Shown: positions 33,638 through 44,053, counted from the first letter of the stretch. The stretch: 64,000 nt of DNA from Chitinophagaceae bacterium (GCA_019638475.1 JAHBTR010000004.1:176053-240052); one strand, 5' to 3'. The notes: a model not told the origin generated them from the sequence alone. Numbers and translations are program-made.

Positions 33638-36265
33638 CTATGAATTGTCTGTTGTATTTTCAAGGTCTTTCAGTTCTTTAATTTTGTCTAAAGCACCTGC
33701 TACTACATCGCACATTACTACATATAATGCTCCTTGAATGGGTTTTTCGTAGATGTGTTCTAATGCAAGATTTTCGTTGGCTATGACTGTTTGTGGAATA
33801 TTGGGATTGACAGCGTTAATGCCCTCTTGCAATAAACCAATAATTTCTTCAGCAGTTCTGCCACGCAAATTTTTGTCGCAGCGAATAATTATTTCATCAA
33901 AATATTCGGCAGAGATAGAGCCTAATTCTCTAATATCTTCATCTCGTCTATCTCCTGTGCCACTAATAACACCTACTTTGGTAGGATAATCTAATTTGCT
34001 TACAAAATCGCCTAACAGTTTTAAACCATGAGGATTGTGGGCAAAATCGGCTAAGAATGTAAAGTTTTTGAAATGGAAAAAGTTTAAACGACCAGGTGTA
34101 GTATTACTACTTGCCACAAATGTTTGCAAACCACTTCTTATATCTTCTATATTAATTGATTTGAAAAGATAGGCAGCTAATACACTTGGTAAAGTATTAG
34201 CAATATTATGTAATGCTTTACCTTCAAAAGTTAAAGGAATATCTTTTACATGTGCTACCCTTATTTTCCATGTTCCTTTTAAAATACTTACATAACCATT
34301 TTCATAAACTGTGGCTAATCCTCCTGCTTCGCAATGTTCTTTTATTCTTGGATTATTTTCATCCATACTAAAAAGGGCAATATTGCATTTTAAATCATTT
34401 TTCATTTTATACACTAAATCATCATCTGCATTTAAAACAGCATATCCATGATTAAAAGTTGTTTCTGGAACTACTGCTTTTACTTTTGCCATTTGCTCTA
34501 CAGAATTAATGCCACCTAAACCAATATGGTCTTCTGCTACATTGGTAACAATGGCTACATCACAATTTTGAAAAGCTAAACCACTTTTTAAAATTCCACC
34601 TCTTGCACATTCTAATACAGCAAAGTCCACAGTAGGGTCTTTTAAAACAAATTGAGAGGAGAGAGGTCCTGTACAATCTCCTTTCATCAATAATTGATTT
34701 TGTATATATACTCCATCGCTGGTTGTATAGCCTACTTTTTTTCCAGCACTTTTACAAATATGTGCTGTTAAACGTGTAGTAGTTGTTTTACCATTTGTAC
34801 CTGTAATGGCTATGATAGGAATACGACCGTTACTTCTGTCTGGGAATAGCATATCTATTACAGGTTCTGCTACATTACGTGGCAAACCTTCCGCAGGTTC
34901 AATGTGCATACGAAAACCGGGGGCTGCATTTACTTCTAAAATAGCACCACCGTTTTCACTTACAGGTGTACGCAGGTCTTTTGCCATAATATCAATGCCG
35001 CAAATATCCAAGCCTATAATTTTGGCGATGCGTTCACACATGACGATATTGGCAGGATGCACTTCATCTGTAACATCTGTGCTTGTACCACCTGTACTAA
35101 GATTGGCGGTTGTTTTCAGTAATACCAATTCATCTTTTGCAGGAATAGTATCTAATGTATAACCTTTTTCTTCCAGCATTTTCATGGTGCTGTGGTCAAC
35201 GGTTATTTGTGTTAATACTTTTTCGTGTCCGTAACCACGTCTTGGGTCTTTATTGGTTTCATCAATCAACCATTGAATAGTATGAATACCATCGCCTGTT
35301 ACAGAAGCAGGTGTTCTTAATGCTGCACAAATAAATTTGTAATTGATAACTAAAATTCTAAAATCAAAACCTGTTATAAATCTTTCTACAATTACACTAC
35401 GTCCATATTGTTTGGCATTTTCTAAGGCTTTTACAGCTTGCTCCCAATTAGTAATGTTGGTTGTATTGCCTTTTCCATGATTTCCATCAATAGGTTTTAT
35501 TACTAAAGGATAACCATATTTTTTTACTGCATCTTCTAAACCTGCTTCAGTTCTAATAACCATTCCTTTTGGTACAGGAATTTCGGCAGCTTCTAAAATA
35601 TTTTTTGTTTCTTCTTTATCACATGCTATATCAACTGCAATGTTTGAAGTAGTGCTTGCTATGGTAGCTCTAATTCTTTTTTGGTGTACACCATAACCTA
35701 ATTGTACTAAACTATGTTTGTTTAAACGTAAGTGAGGTATGCCACGTTTAGCTGCTTCATCTACTATACAACCTGTGGATGGACCCAAACGAGTGTCTTC
35801 TCTAATTTCTCTTAAACGTTGTATGTCTTCTGCTAAATTATATTCTGTAGCATCTGTCAATGCTTTAGCTATGTTTACTGCTGCTCTTGCAGCAAATACA
35901 CCAGCATCTGCTTCCATATAACTAAATACTACATAATATTTTCCTTCTTCATCAGCACCTCTTGTTCTTCCAAAACCAGTATCCATACCTGCCAATGTTT
36001 GAAGCTCTAAGGCAATATGTTCTATTACATGCCCCATCCAAGTACCTTCTTTTACACGATAGAAAAAACCACCAGGTTTTGCTTCACTACAACGATGGCT
36101 ATACATACTTGGAAACATAGCTTCTAATCTTTCAGAAAAGCCATCAATTTTATTGGTTGGTCTTTGTTCCATTTCTTCCAAATCCAACTTCATTTGAATT
36201 AGCTTTGTACGGCGTACACTCCAATAATTGGGTCCTTTTAATACTTTTATTTCTTCAATTCTCAT
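33638..36265 (-). CDS. cphA: Cyanophycin synthetase
   Basis: 875 residues, the normal CphA length. An N-terminal domain (1-160), an ATP-grasp domain (about 215-480: YPLVIKPIDGNHGKGNTTN, IVERFITGFDFRILV, ILEVNAAPGFRMHIEP) and a Mur-ligase-like domain with P-loop GTNGKTTTTR near 498 and DNNPR-like segments. It builds cyanophycin, poly-Asp with Arg side chains, a nitrogen reserve, by alternate addition of Asp and Arg. Both active sites look complete. No cyanophycinase or isoaspartyl dipeptidase gene is in the window. Paired with the LEA-like lipoprotein. Confidence 0.95.
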   Translation of the reverse strand: MRIEEIKVLKGPNYWSVRRTKLIQMKLDLEEMEQRPTNKIDGFSERLEAMFPSMYSHRCSEAKPGGFFYRVKEGTWMGHVIEHIALELQTLAGMDTGFGRTRGADEEGKYYVVFSYMEADAGVFAARAAVNIAKALTDATEYNLAEDIQRLREIREDTRLGPSTGCIVDEAAKRGIPHLRLNKHSLVQLGYGVHQKRIRATIASTTSNIAVDIACDKEETKNILEAAEIPVPKGMVIRTEAGLEDAVKKYGYPLVIKPIDGNHGKGNTTNITNWEQAVKALENAKQYGRSVIVERFITGFDFRILVINYKFICAALRTPASVTGDGIHTIQWLIDETNKDPRRGYGHEKVLTQITVDHSTMKMLEEKGYTLDTIPAKDELVLLKTTANLSTGGTSTDVTDEVHPANIVMCERIAKIIGLDICGIDIMAKDLRTPVSENGGAILEVNAAPGFRMHIEPAEGLPRNVAEPVIDMLFPDRSNGRIPIIAITGTNGKTTTTRLTAHICKSAGKKVGYTTSDGVYIQNQLLMKGDCTGPLSSQFVLKDPTVDFAVLECARGGILKSGLAFQNCDVAIVTNVAEDHIGLGGINSVEQMAKVKAVVPETTFNHGYAVLNADDDLVYKMKNDLKCNIALFSMDENNPRIKEHCEAGGLATVYENGYVSILKGTWKIRVAHVKDIPLTFEGKALHNIANTLPSVLAAYLFKSINIEDIRSGLQTFVASSNTTPGRLNFFHFKNFTFLADFAHNPHGLKLLGDFVSKLDYPTKVGVISGTGDRRDEDIRELGSISAEYFDEIIIRCDKNLRGRTAEEIIGLLQEGINAVNPNIPQTVIANENLALEHIYEKPIQGALYVVMCDVVAGALDKIKELKDLENTTDNS

Positions 36266-36450
36266 AAATAATACAATGTTATTAGGTATAAATATTTAAA
36301 GTATCAATAAAATTGATATTTTAAAAAACAGGATTGAAAGATAAGCGTAAATAATTTTTAGAGCAAAATTTTTTCTGATACTAAAGTAATAGTGGCTCTC
36401 ATTATGCAGAATAATTTTTATGTTTTTGGCATAAAAATAAGTATGTTATA

Positions 36451-37851
36451 TTATTTCCAACCACCACCCAAAGCCTTATATAATTGCACAATATTGCTCA
36501 ATCGTCCATACTTAGCATTGATATAATTAAGCTCTGCTGTAAGAGAATTTTGTAAAGCTGTAATAACATCTAAATAATTACCCATTCCATTATTGACTAA
36601 TTGTTGAGAATACTGAACGGCTGTATCGTACTGTAAAAATTCTTGATGTTTTATTTCTATGAGTTGTTGTTGTGCATCATAATTAAATAATGCATTTGAA
36701 ACATCAGAAGCTGCCGTTAAAATAGTTTGTTTATAATTATTAAAAGCAATTTCTTGATTGGCTTGTGCTACTTCATATTGTGTTTTAATTTGTCTTTTAT
36801 TGGTAATAGGTTGAAGCAATGAAGCTGTGGCATTGGCAAATAAAGAACCTGCACTAAATAGTTTACTAAAATCTATACTCTGTAATCCTGTACTTGCTGT
36901 AATAGTCAATGAAGGATAAAATGAAGCTTTTGCAACATTGGTGTTGTAAAATGCACTCATGTAATTGTATTCAGCAACTTTTACATCAGGACGATTGGTA
37001 AGCAACTGAATAGGAACACCAGTAGCTAATGTAGTATTAATTTGTTGTTGGTCTAAATTATTTCTTTCTATTGTTTGAGGAGGAATACTCAATAACATAC
37101 AGAAATAATTTTCTAAAAGTTTGATACTATTATCAAGGCTTATTAATATTCCTTTTGAATTAAGTAATAAGGCTTCGCTTTGTTTAATAGCTACTGCTGT
37201 AACTACTCCAGCTTCTTTTAATGCTTTGGTAGTTTCAAGATTTTTTTCTCTGTAAATAATGGTTTGCTCTGTAATTTTTTTCTGTTCATCTAATGCTATT
37301 AATTGATAGTAAGTATCTGCAATAGATGCTACTAAATTTGATTTTACTGCTTGATGAGCTGATTGTGTTTTAAGAAAATTTGCTAAAGCAATGTCCTTAC
37401 TATTTTTTATTGTTCCCCATATATCAGCTTCCCAATTTGTATTTATTCCTAAGCCATATTGGTTAGCCAATATTCTTGCTCCATTACCTAATTGTCCAAA
37501 AATAGTGTTTAATGAATTTGTTTGAAAGTTATAAGATGGTCCAACACTTAATGTAGGAAAAAAAGCTGCTTTGCCTTGAAGTAAATAAGCATTGGCAATA
37601 TTTATTTGTTGTAAAGCATTACGAATATCAAGATTGTTTTGAAGTCCTTGTTCTATGTATTGTTGAAGTTTATTATCAGTAAATAATTCTTTCCAAGAAA
37701 AGTTGGCTATGTTTAAAGTATCTGTAGGTAATTTATCTGTACGATAATAGGTATCATTAATCATATTTTCAGGGGCTTTGTATGGCTTACCAACAAAGCA
37801 ACCTGTAAGTAATAGTATAGGTAATAAAATTACCCATTGTTTTATACTCAT
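36451..37851 (-). CDS. RND efflux outer-membrane factor (NodT/OprM type)
   Basis: About 466 residues from the ATG at 37851, which gives a compact lipoprotein signal (MSIKQWVILLPILLLTGCF); the longer frame overlaps the pump gene by 11 bases. Two outer-efflux-protein repeats of coiled-coil helices with the pattern KELFTDNKLQQYIEQGLQNNLDIRNALQQI and a second copy from about 250. It forms the TolC-like trimeric exit duct of the pump. Third gene of an adaptor-pump-duct operon transcribed leftward. Confidence 0.93.
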   Translation of the reverse strand: MSIKQWVILLPILLLTGCFVGKPYKAPENMINDTYYRTDKLPTDTLNIANFSWKELFTDNKLQQYIEQGLQNNLDIRNALQQINIANAYLLQGKAAFFPTLSVGPSYNFQTNSLNTIFGQLGNGARILANQYGLGINTNWEADIWGTIKNSKDIALANFLKTQSAHQAVKSNLVASIADTYYQLIALDEQKKITEQTIIYREKNLETTKALKEAGVVTAVAIKQSEALLLNSKGILISLDNSIKLLENYFCMLLSIPPQTIERNNLDQQQINTTLATGVPIQLLTNRPDVKVAEYNYMSAFYNTNVAKASFYPSLTITASTGLQSIDFSKLFSAGSLFANATASLLQPITNKRQIKTQYEVAQANQEIAFNNYKQTILTAASDVSNALFNYDAQQQLIEIKHQEFLQYDTAVQYSQQLVNNGMGNYLDVITALQNSLTAELNYINAKYGRLSNIVQLYKALGGGWK

Positions 37852-37870
37852 GCAATATTTTTTATGCTGA

Positions 37871-40800
37871 TTAGTTCTCATGTTCTAAAGATTTCTGCAA
37901 TTGAATAGGTTTTATTTTTTCTTGTATCCATTGAAACATGGCAAACAAAACAGGAATGACAAATAAGCCTAAAATTGTACCAACCAATAAGCCAAAAGCT
38001 GCACCAGTAGCAATTGATTGATTGCCTAATGCTCCAATACCTGTTGCAAATACTAAGGGTAACATACCAAATATGAAAGCAAAAGAAGTCATTAAAATTG
38101 GACGTAAACGTGCTTTAGCAGCATTGATGGCAGCCATAGCAATCGTTTCTCCATGTCTTCTTCTTTGTACTGCAAACTCTACTATCAAAATAGCATTTTT
38201 TGCCAATAAGCCCACTAACATAATTAAGGCTATTTGAAAATAAATATTGTTTTCTAAACCAAATAACCATTGACCTAAATAAGCCCCCATAACACCTAAT
38301 GGCAAAGAAAGAATAACGGATAATGGAAGTATATAACTTTCGTACATACCAGCTAATATAAAATACACAAAAACCAAACTTAGTGCAAAAATGGTCATAG
38401 CTTGTGCTCCTGCTCTAATCTCTTCACGGGAAAGTCCAGAAAAATCTACACTATAATTGGTAGATAGACTTGCTTGTGCTACTTCTTGCACAGCTTTAAT
38501 AGCATCGCCTGTACTAAAACCTTGATTAGATGCACCTGTAATATCTACAGAAGAAAATAAATTAAATCTATTGACTGAAGGAGGTCCATAAACACGTTGT
38601 AAAGTAATGAATTGCGATATAGGAGCCATTTGCCCATTGCCAGTTCTTACAAAAATTGAATTTAAGCTATTAACATCAATTCTATCTTGTGGCAATGCTT
38701 GTACCATTACTCTATATTGTTTTCCATATTTTGTAAAGTCTGCTGCATAAATACCACCAATATATCCTTGCATGGTAGTAAATAAACTATTGATAGGAAC
38801 ACCTGCTTCACTGGCTCTTGCAACGTTAATATCCATTTGGTATTGAGGATATTTTGTATTGAAAGATGTTTGTGCAAATTGTATTTCAGGTCTTTTCATT
38901 AATTCTCCAATAAAGCCTTGTGCTGTTTGGTCTAATTCTGTAATAGGAGCACCAGATTTATTTAATAAAGAAACTTGAAAACCTGCACTATTGCCAAATC
39001 CTGGAACACTTGCTGGTCCAAAAAATATTGTTTTTGCATCTGCAATAGAAGCACTTATGCCAAATAACTTCTTAATTATTTCGTCAGCAGATTGTCCTTT
39101 TTCTTTGCTTCTTTCTTCAAAAGGAGCAAGTTTCATAAATGCAAGACCATAATTACTTCCTGTTCCTGAAATTAAACCACGACCAACAGAAAAAGTAACA
39201 TTGACAACACCTGGTACTTTAGATGCTTTACTTGCCAATTCTTTCATTACCTGATAAGTTCTATCCATAGTAGCACTTGCTGGCAATTCTACATTGGTAA
39301 AAATAATACCCCTGTCTTCGGTAGGTACAAAACCTTTTGGCATAGTATTATTAAATACAAAAATTAAAGCTACTGATACTAATATTAATAAAGCAGAAAT
39401 CCATTTGTGTCTTAATAAGAATACAAAACCTTGACCATAACGCTTGGTGAATACTTTAAATGCTGTATTAAAAGCAAGAAAGAAGCGTTGAGATAGGGTT
39501 AATTTTGAATGTTTACTGTCTTTGTGTGGTTTTAAAAATAATGCACATAATGCAGGGCTTAAAGACAAGGCATTAATAGCTGAAATAATAATAGCTATAA
39601 TAAGTGTAATGCCAAATTGCTGATAGAAAATACCTGTTGGTCCAGTTATAAATGTTACAGGAATAAATACAGCAGCCATAACAAGTGTAATAGAAATAAT
39701 AGCTCCTGTAATTTCTTTCATACCTTTTTCAGTAGCTATTGTAGCATTTTTTTCTCCAAGGTCTAATTTTGCATGCACTACTTCTACTACAACAATAGCA
39801 TCATCTACTACTATACCAATGGCTAATACTAAAGCAAAAAGTGTTAGTAGGTTTAAAGAATAACCAAATAGATTTAAGAAAAAGAAAGTACCAATTAAAG
39901 ATACAGGAACTGCAATAGCTGGAATTAAGGTAGAACGAAAATCTTGAAGAAAAATAAATACGACTATAAATACCAGTAGAAATGCTTCTAACAATGTTTC
40001 AACAACTTTATCTATTGAAGCAGTTAAAAAATCATTAGTATCGTAGTTGATGGTATAACTTACACCTTTAGGGAAATTAGGCACTTGCTCTTGAATGTAT
40101 TTTTTTACATTGCGAATAATATCTTGAGCATTAGAACCTGGTGTTTGAAATACACCAACACTTAATGCAGGATTGCCAGAACTTTCTCCTAAACCTGTGT
40201 AAGATAATGCAGCAAGTTGAATAGTTGCTATATCTTTTAATCGTAAAAAATTTCCTTGCCCTAAAGATTTGATAATAATATTTTCATATTCAGATTGCTC
40301 ATTTAATTTACCTTTGTATTTAATAATATATTCAAATGAGCTACCACTATTTTGTCCTAATGCACCAGTAGCTGCTTCAAGGCTTTGACTATTAATAGCT
40401 GTAGTAACATCATTTGGCTGAATACCATAAATAGCCATTTTTTGAGGGTCAAGCCAAATACGCATAGCATACGTTTTTCCTCCAAAAACAGAAGCATCTC
40501 CTATACCAAAAATTCTTTTAATACCAGGTATAATATTTATATCAAGATAGTTTTGAAGAAATACATCATTCAAATCTTTATTGGTAGAGTAAAAAGAAAG
40601 ATACATTAAGGCACCAGTCTGTTGTTTTTGTGTTACAACTCCAGCTCTGTTTACTTCTGCTGGCAATAAAGGTGTAGCACGTGCCACACGATTTTGAACA
40701 TTTACTGCTGCAATATCTGGGTCTATACCTTGTTTAAAAAATACATTGATAGTTGCACTACCATCATTACTGGCAGTAGAGGTTATATAATCCATTCCTT

Positions 40801-41017
40801 CTACACCATTTACTTGCTCTTCAATAGGTACAATAACACTTTTTTGTACAGTTTCTGCATTAGCACCTATATAGCTGGTACGAATATTAACTGTTGGAGG
40901 TGCAATGTCAGGGTATTGTGTTACTGGCAATGATTGTAAACCTAAAATTCCCAGTAATACTAAAATGATAGAAATTACTGTAGATAAAATAGGGCGATTT
41001 ATAAAAGTTTTTATCAT
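37871..41017 (-). CDS. RND multidrug efflux transporter (AcrB/HAE1 type)
   Basis: 1048 residues, full HAE1 length. Twelve helices in the 1+5+1+5 arrangement, two large periplasmic domains and the proton-relay Asp pair in LVLAIGIVVDDAIVVVEV (about 397-414). MIKTFINRPILSTVISIILVLLGILGLQSLP is a typical N-terminus. It pumps amphipathic compounds or detergents using the proton gradient. It lies between the adaptor gene (1-base gap) and the duct gene, so it is a complete tripartite operon. No regulator is adjacent. Confidence 0.97.
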   Translation of the reverse strand: MIKTFINRPILSTVISIILVLLGILGLQSLPVTQYPDIAPPTVNIRTSYIGANAETVQKSVIVPIEEQVNGVEGMDYITSTASNDGSATINVFFKQGIDPDIAAVNVQNRVARATPLLPAEVNRAGVVTQKQQTGALMYLSFYSTNKDLNDVFLQNYLDINIIPGIKRIFGIGDASVFGGKTYAMRIWLDPQKMAIYGIQPNDVTTAINSQSLEAATGALGQNSGSSFEYIIKYKGKLNEQSEYENIIIKSLGQGNFLRLKDIATIQLAALSYTGLGESSGNPALSVGVFQTPGSNAQDIIRNVKKYIQEQVPNFPKGVSYTINYDTNDFLTASIDKVVETLLEAFLLVFIVVFIFLQDFRSTLIPAIAVPVSLIGTFFFLNLFGYSLNLLTLFALVLAIGIVVDDAIVVVEVVHAKLDLGEKNATIATEKGMKEITGAIISITLVMAAVFIPVTFITGPTGIFYQQFGITLIIAIIISAINALSLSPALCALFLKPHKDSKHSKLTLSQRFFLAFNTAFKVFTKRYGQGFVFLLRHKWISALLILVSVALIFVFNNTMPKGFVPTEDRGIIFTNVELPASATMDRTYQVMKELASKASKVPGVVNVTFSVGRGLISGTGSNYGLAFMKLAPFEERSKEKGQSADEIIKKLFGISASIADAKTIFFGPASVPGFGNSAGFQVSLLNKSGAPITELDQTAQGFIGELMKRPEIQFAQTSFNTKYPQYQMDINVARASEAGVPINSLFTTMQGYIGGIYAADFTKYGKQYRVMVQALPQDRIDVNSLNSIFVRTGNGQMAPISQFITLQRVYGPPSVNRFNLFSSVDITGASNQGFSTGDAIKAVQEVAQASLSTNYSVDFSGLSREEIRAGAQAMTIFALSLVFVYFILAGMYESYILPLSVILSLPLGVMGAYLGQWLFGLENNIYFQIALIMLVGLLAKNAILIVEFAVQRRRHGETIAMAAINAAKARLRPILMTSFAFIFGMLPLVFATGIGALGNQSIATGAAFGLLVGTILGLFVIPVLFAMFQWIQEKIKPIQLQKSLEHEN

Positions 41018-41018
41018 T

Positions 41019-42212
41019 TTAGAATATAGGTTTTATAGCATTAATCAAACTATCAAAATTGATTGGTTTAGGAATAACTTTTGTACCTGTTTTTAATCCA
41101 TTTACTCCCGATGCAATTATTGTATCACCTTTTTGTACACCTTCAGAAACAATAGCCATATTATTTACTCTATCTATTACTTTTATGATAATAGAATTGG
41201 TGGTGTCTTTATCTACTTTAAAAACATGTACAATACCTTGCTGTTCAAAAGTAGATGCTTCGGGCACTACTAAAATGTTTTGATATTGTTTTGGAATTTT
41301 TATTGTGCCACTATTTCCGTTGGATAATAATTTTCTTTTATTGCTAAAAGATGCACGAAATAAAATGCTGCCTGTTTGTGGGTCTATTTGTCCTGTTACA
41401 GCTTTTACTTTTCCTTTTTCTTCATACTCTTTGTTATTAGCTAAAATTAATGTTACGGGAGGAATATTTTTTAATTTTTCAGCAACAGTATAGCCAGCAG
41501 TTTCACTCAAAAAATCTAAATATTCACTTTCGTTCATAGAAAAGTAAGCATATACTTCATCAGTTTCAGAAACAGTGGTTAAAGATATTTGGTCAGAAGG
41601 TCCTACAAGGCTGCCTACTCTTAAAGGCAATTTGCCTACAACACCATCAATAGGGCTTCTGATAATAGAATATGCTACATTAGCAGTAGCATTCAAATAA
41701 GTGGCTTGTGCTTGAACTTTTGCAGATTTTGCTTGTTCTAATTTGCTTATAGCAGATTGTAAATTTGCCTGAGCAGTTTCTAATAAAACTTTACTCACAA
41801 TATTTTTTTGCACTAAAGGCATTAATCTATTTACTTCTACTTGTGCTGCATTTACAGCAGCTTCGGCTGCTTTAATATTTGCATCTGCTACACTTATACC
41901 ACTTTGGGCAGCAGCGGCAGTTTCTGATAAAGCATTTGTTTCTAACCTAAATAATATTTGACCTTTTTTTACTGCTTGTCCTTCATCTATCAATACTTCT
42001 TTTATATAGCCTGAAATTTTTGCTCTTACATCATTGTTTACACGCCCTTGAATACTTGCAGGATAAGACATATAACCAGTAACAGTTTTTTCTTGTACAG
42101 TAACTACAGGGTAAGGCTTTGCAGCATATTGATTTTGAATTTGCTTATTCTTTCCACAAGCAAAAAGCGTTATTAGAGTAAACGTATAAATGACAATTTG
42201 TATATTTTTCAT
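41019..42212 (-). CDS. RND periplasmic adaptor (AcrA type), lipoprotein
   Basis: 397 residues. Lipobox LFACG with Cys19. Order of parts: barrel-sandwich strand (VKKGQILFRLETNAL), coiled-coil hairpin (GISVADANIKAAEAAVNAAQVEVN, LLETAQANLQSAISKLEQAKSAKVQAQ), then the second lipoyl half (IRSPIDGVVGKLPLRVGSLVGP) and beta-barrel/membrane-proximal domains (VTGQIDPQTGSILFRASF). Bridges pump and duct in the periplasm. First gene of the operon. Confidence 0.94.
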   Translation of the reverse strand: MKNIQIVIYTFTLITLFACGKNKQIQNQYAAKPYPVVTVQEKTVTGYMSYPASIQGRVNNDVRAKISGYIKEVLIDEGQAVKKGQILFRLETNALSETAAAAQSGISVADANIKAAEAAVNAAQVEVNRLMPLVQKNIVSKVLLETAQANLQSAISKLEQAKSAKVQAQATYLNATANVAYSIIRSPIDGVVGKLPLRVGSLVGPSDQISLTTVSETDEVYAYFSMNESEYLDFLSETAGYTVAEKLKNIPPVTLILANNKEYEEKGKVKAVTGQIDPQTGSILFRASFSNKRKLLSNGNSGTIKIPKQYQNILVVPEASTFEQQGIVHVFKVDKDTTNSIIIKVIDRVNNMAIVSEGVQKGDTIIASGVNGLKTGTKVIPKPINFDSLINAIKPIF

Positions 42213-42451
42213 ATTGGCTATTTGTATATGCTTTTAGGTGTGATGTTAAAAGGTATTGTAAAAATTGTTTGATAGATTTATTAGAAATCTTTACATCAAA
42301 CGGCGAAAATAATATTTTTAAATAGAATTTATTTCAATATGATTATATTGTTTGATGAACGGATGAATAATGTGTAAAAATTCCCATAATCAAAAATTAC
42401 TTATTCGCTTTTCCTAAAATAGACTTTACTTTTCGGTTTTTTAGATTTTCT

Positions 42452-42487
42452 TTTTCGGATTTAGGACTTCGTATTTCGTATTTTTCA
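42452..42487. repeat. 36-bp direct repeat, left copy
   Basis: TTTTCGGATTTAGGACTTCG followed by TATTTCGTATTTTTCA; identical to 42716-42751, 264 bases to the right. It is poorer but recognisable around 30660-30713. Confidence 0.88.
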
Positions 42488-42528
42488 ATAACTATTCCTA
42501 ATCTCTTCGTAGAAGTGGAAGAAAAAGT

Positions 42529-42556
42529 TATCAGTTTGACGAAACCGTCTGACTGA
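42529..42556. repeat. Family B GTCTGAC hairpin, copy 2 (imperfect)
   Basis: ATCAGTTTGACGA and CCGTCTGACTGAT with a 2-base gap: a decayed version of the perfect 53229-53256 hairpin (three mismatches in the left arm). It lies just before the family A copy, as at 53229. Confidence 0.65.
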
Positions 42557-42565
42557 TGAAACACG

Positions 42566-42661
42566 TTGTCAGTCAGAGTTTATCGAAGACGATGAATTTA
42601 AACGTTCTACTCAATCTCTTTCGACATACTTCGACAAGCTCAGTATGACAAAAGCTGACAA
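42566..42661. repeat. Family A intergenic palindrome, copy 3
   Basis: TTGTCAGTCAGAGTTTATCG at the left, CATACTTCGACAAGCTCAGT in the right half and CTGACAA at the end. 96 bases, the same length as copy 4 at 53270 and nearly identical to it. Confidence 0.9.
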
Positions 42662-42715
42662 GTTTATTTTGTCTTGCCTACAATAGATTTTGTTTTTTTA
42701 GTTTTTAGTTTTTCA

Positions 42716-42751
42716 TTTTCGGATTTAGGACTTCGTATTTCGTATTTTTCA
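42716..42751. repeat. 36-bp direct repeat, right copy
   Basis: Exact copy of 42452-42487. Confidence 0.88.
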
Positions 42752-42917
42752 CTAACTACCTCGCTATGGTGCGTGCAGAAACTTAACCAAGGCGTAGTAC
42801 TACTTATTCACTTTTTATTCATAATTTCTTTATTCTTTCATTAAAATTTACAAGAAATTATTTTTTTATTCCATTCACTACTGTACTACATATTGTAAAA
42901 TATTATCTTCGCCACCT

Positions 42918-43922
42918 ATGAGTAAAGAAGTTGTTTTAAGTGGTATAAGACCTACTGGTTTTCTGCATTTAGGAAATTATTTTGGAGCAATGCGTAATTA
43001 TGTGCGTATGCAAAATGATTATCATTGTTACTTTTTTGTGGCTAATTGGCATTCATTAACTACACACCCCGATACTAAAGCATTAAAACAAGCTGTAAAA
43101 CGTGTAATAGCAGAAAATATAGCTTGTGGTTTAGATACAGAAAAAGCAGTTTTTTATGTACAAAGCGATGTGCCTGAAATTGCAGAATTGTATTTAAACT
43201 TAAACATGTTGGCTTATAAAGGTGAATTAGAAAAAACCACTACTTTTAAAGATAAAGTTCGTACTCAACCAGATAATGTAAATGCAGGCTTGCTAACTTA
43301 CCCAGTATTGCAAGCAGCAGATATTTTAATTCATAGAGCAGTGAAAGTGCCTGTGGGTAAAGACCAAGAACAAAATCTTGAAATGGCAAGAAATTTTGCT
43401 CAAAGATTTAACCATCGTTATGGCGATATTTTTCCTATGCCTTATGCTTTTAATTATGGTGGTGAATTAGTAAAAATTTTAAGTCTTGATGGAAATGGAA
43501 AAATGAGTAAAAGTGAAAACCAAATGGCTACTTTGTATTTGGCAGATGAAGACGATATTATCAGAAAAAAAATATTGAAAGCAAAAACAGATAGTGGACC
43601 AACAGAAACAAATTCTGTTAAACCTGATTATATTGACAACTTATTTACTTTAATGAAATTAACCAGCACAGAAGATGTAGTAAAAAAATATGAAGATGAT
43701 TTTAACAATAGCAGTGCAGGAAATTGCATTATACGTTATGGCGATATGAAAAAACAATTAGCAGAAGATATGATAAATTTTATAAAACCTATCAGAGAAA
43801 AAGCTGCTGAATTGCAAAAAAATACAGACCTATTAGATAAAATAATAAAGCAAGGGGCAGATAAAGCCAGAGCAAGTGCATCGGCTACTATAGAATTAGT
43901 GAGAAAAGCAGTGTTAGGATAG
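42918..43922 (+). CDS. trpS: Tryptophan-tRNA ligase
   Basis: 334 residues, class I synthetase of the TrpS size. Signature HLGN at 17-20 (HIGH) and the KMSKS motif as GNGKMSKSEN at about 193-202. Charges tRNA-Trp in the cytosol. Start at 42918 gives MSKEVVLSGIRPTG, the canonical N-terminus. A TATCTTCG box ends 6 bases before the ATG, so the leader may be nearly absent. Followed by a 130-base gap and a deoxynucleoside kinase gene. Confidence 0.97.
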   Translation: MSKEVVLSGIRPTGFLHLGNYFGAMRNYVRMQNDYHCYFFVANWHSLTTHPDTKALKQAVKRVIAENIACGLDTEKAVFYVQSDVPEIAELYLNLNMLAYKGELEKTTTFKDKVRTQPDNVNAGLLTYPVLQAADILIHRAVKVPVGKDQEQNLEMARNFAQRFNHRYGDIFPMPYAFNYGGELVKILSLDGNGKMSKSENQMATLYLADEDDIIRKKILKAKTDSGPTETNSVKPDYIDNLFTLMKLTSTEDVVKKYEDDFNNSSAGNCIIRYGDMKKQLAEDMINFIKPIREKAAELQKNTDLLDKIIKQGADKARASASATIELVRKAVLG

Positions 43923-43931
43923 CTGAAAAGA

Positions 43932-43974
43932 GGGATAAAATATGTTTATTTTACCCAAAATAGAAATCCTCTTT
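43932..43974 (+). terminator. Possible terminator hairpin after trpS
   Basis: Nested inverted repeats: GGG-a-TAAAATA/TATTTTA-CCC (43932-43956) inside AAAGAGG/CCTCTTT (43927-43974). A weak T run follows (CTTTATCT). Transcription could be slowed here before the kinase gene; evidence is moderate only. Confidence 0.45.
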
Positions 43975-44053
43975 CTTTATCTGAAATAATTTGATAATAT
44001 TGTGAACTCTAAACAAGTTCTAATCTTTTACTTTTTTTGAATATACTTTTATT

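Larger units (their letters stand above)
42213..42917. other. Large gene-free interval packed with repeats
   Basis: 705 bases between the efflux operon (-) and trpS (+). 42213-42400 shows nothing recognisable. From about 42400 to 42770 it is repetitive: a 36-bp direct repeat at 42452 and 42716 brackets a family B hairpin (42529-42556) and a family A palindrome (42566-42661). A TATCTTCG box at 42904-42911, 6 bases before the trpS ATG, may be the trpS promoter; I see no clear -33 box. Confidence 0.7.

Noticed and set aside
40385..40933. Plus-strand frames opposite the RND pump gene
   Set aside because: Shadow frames, no domain pattern or start context.
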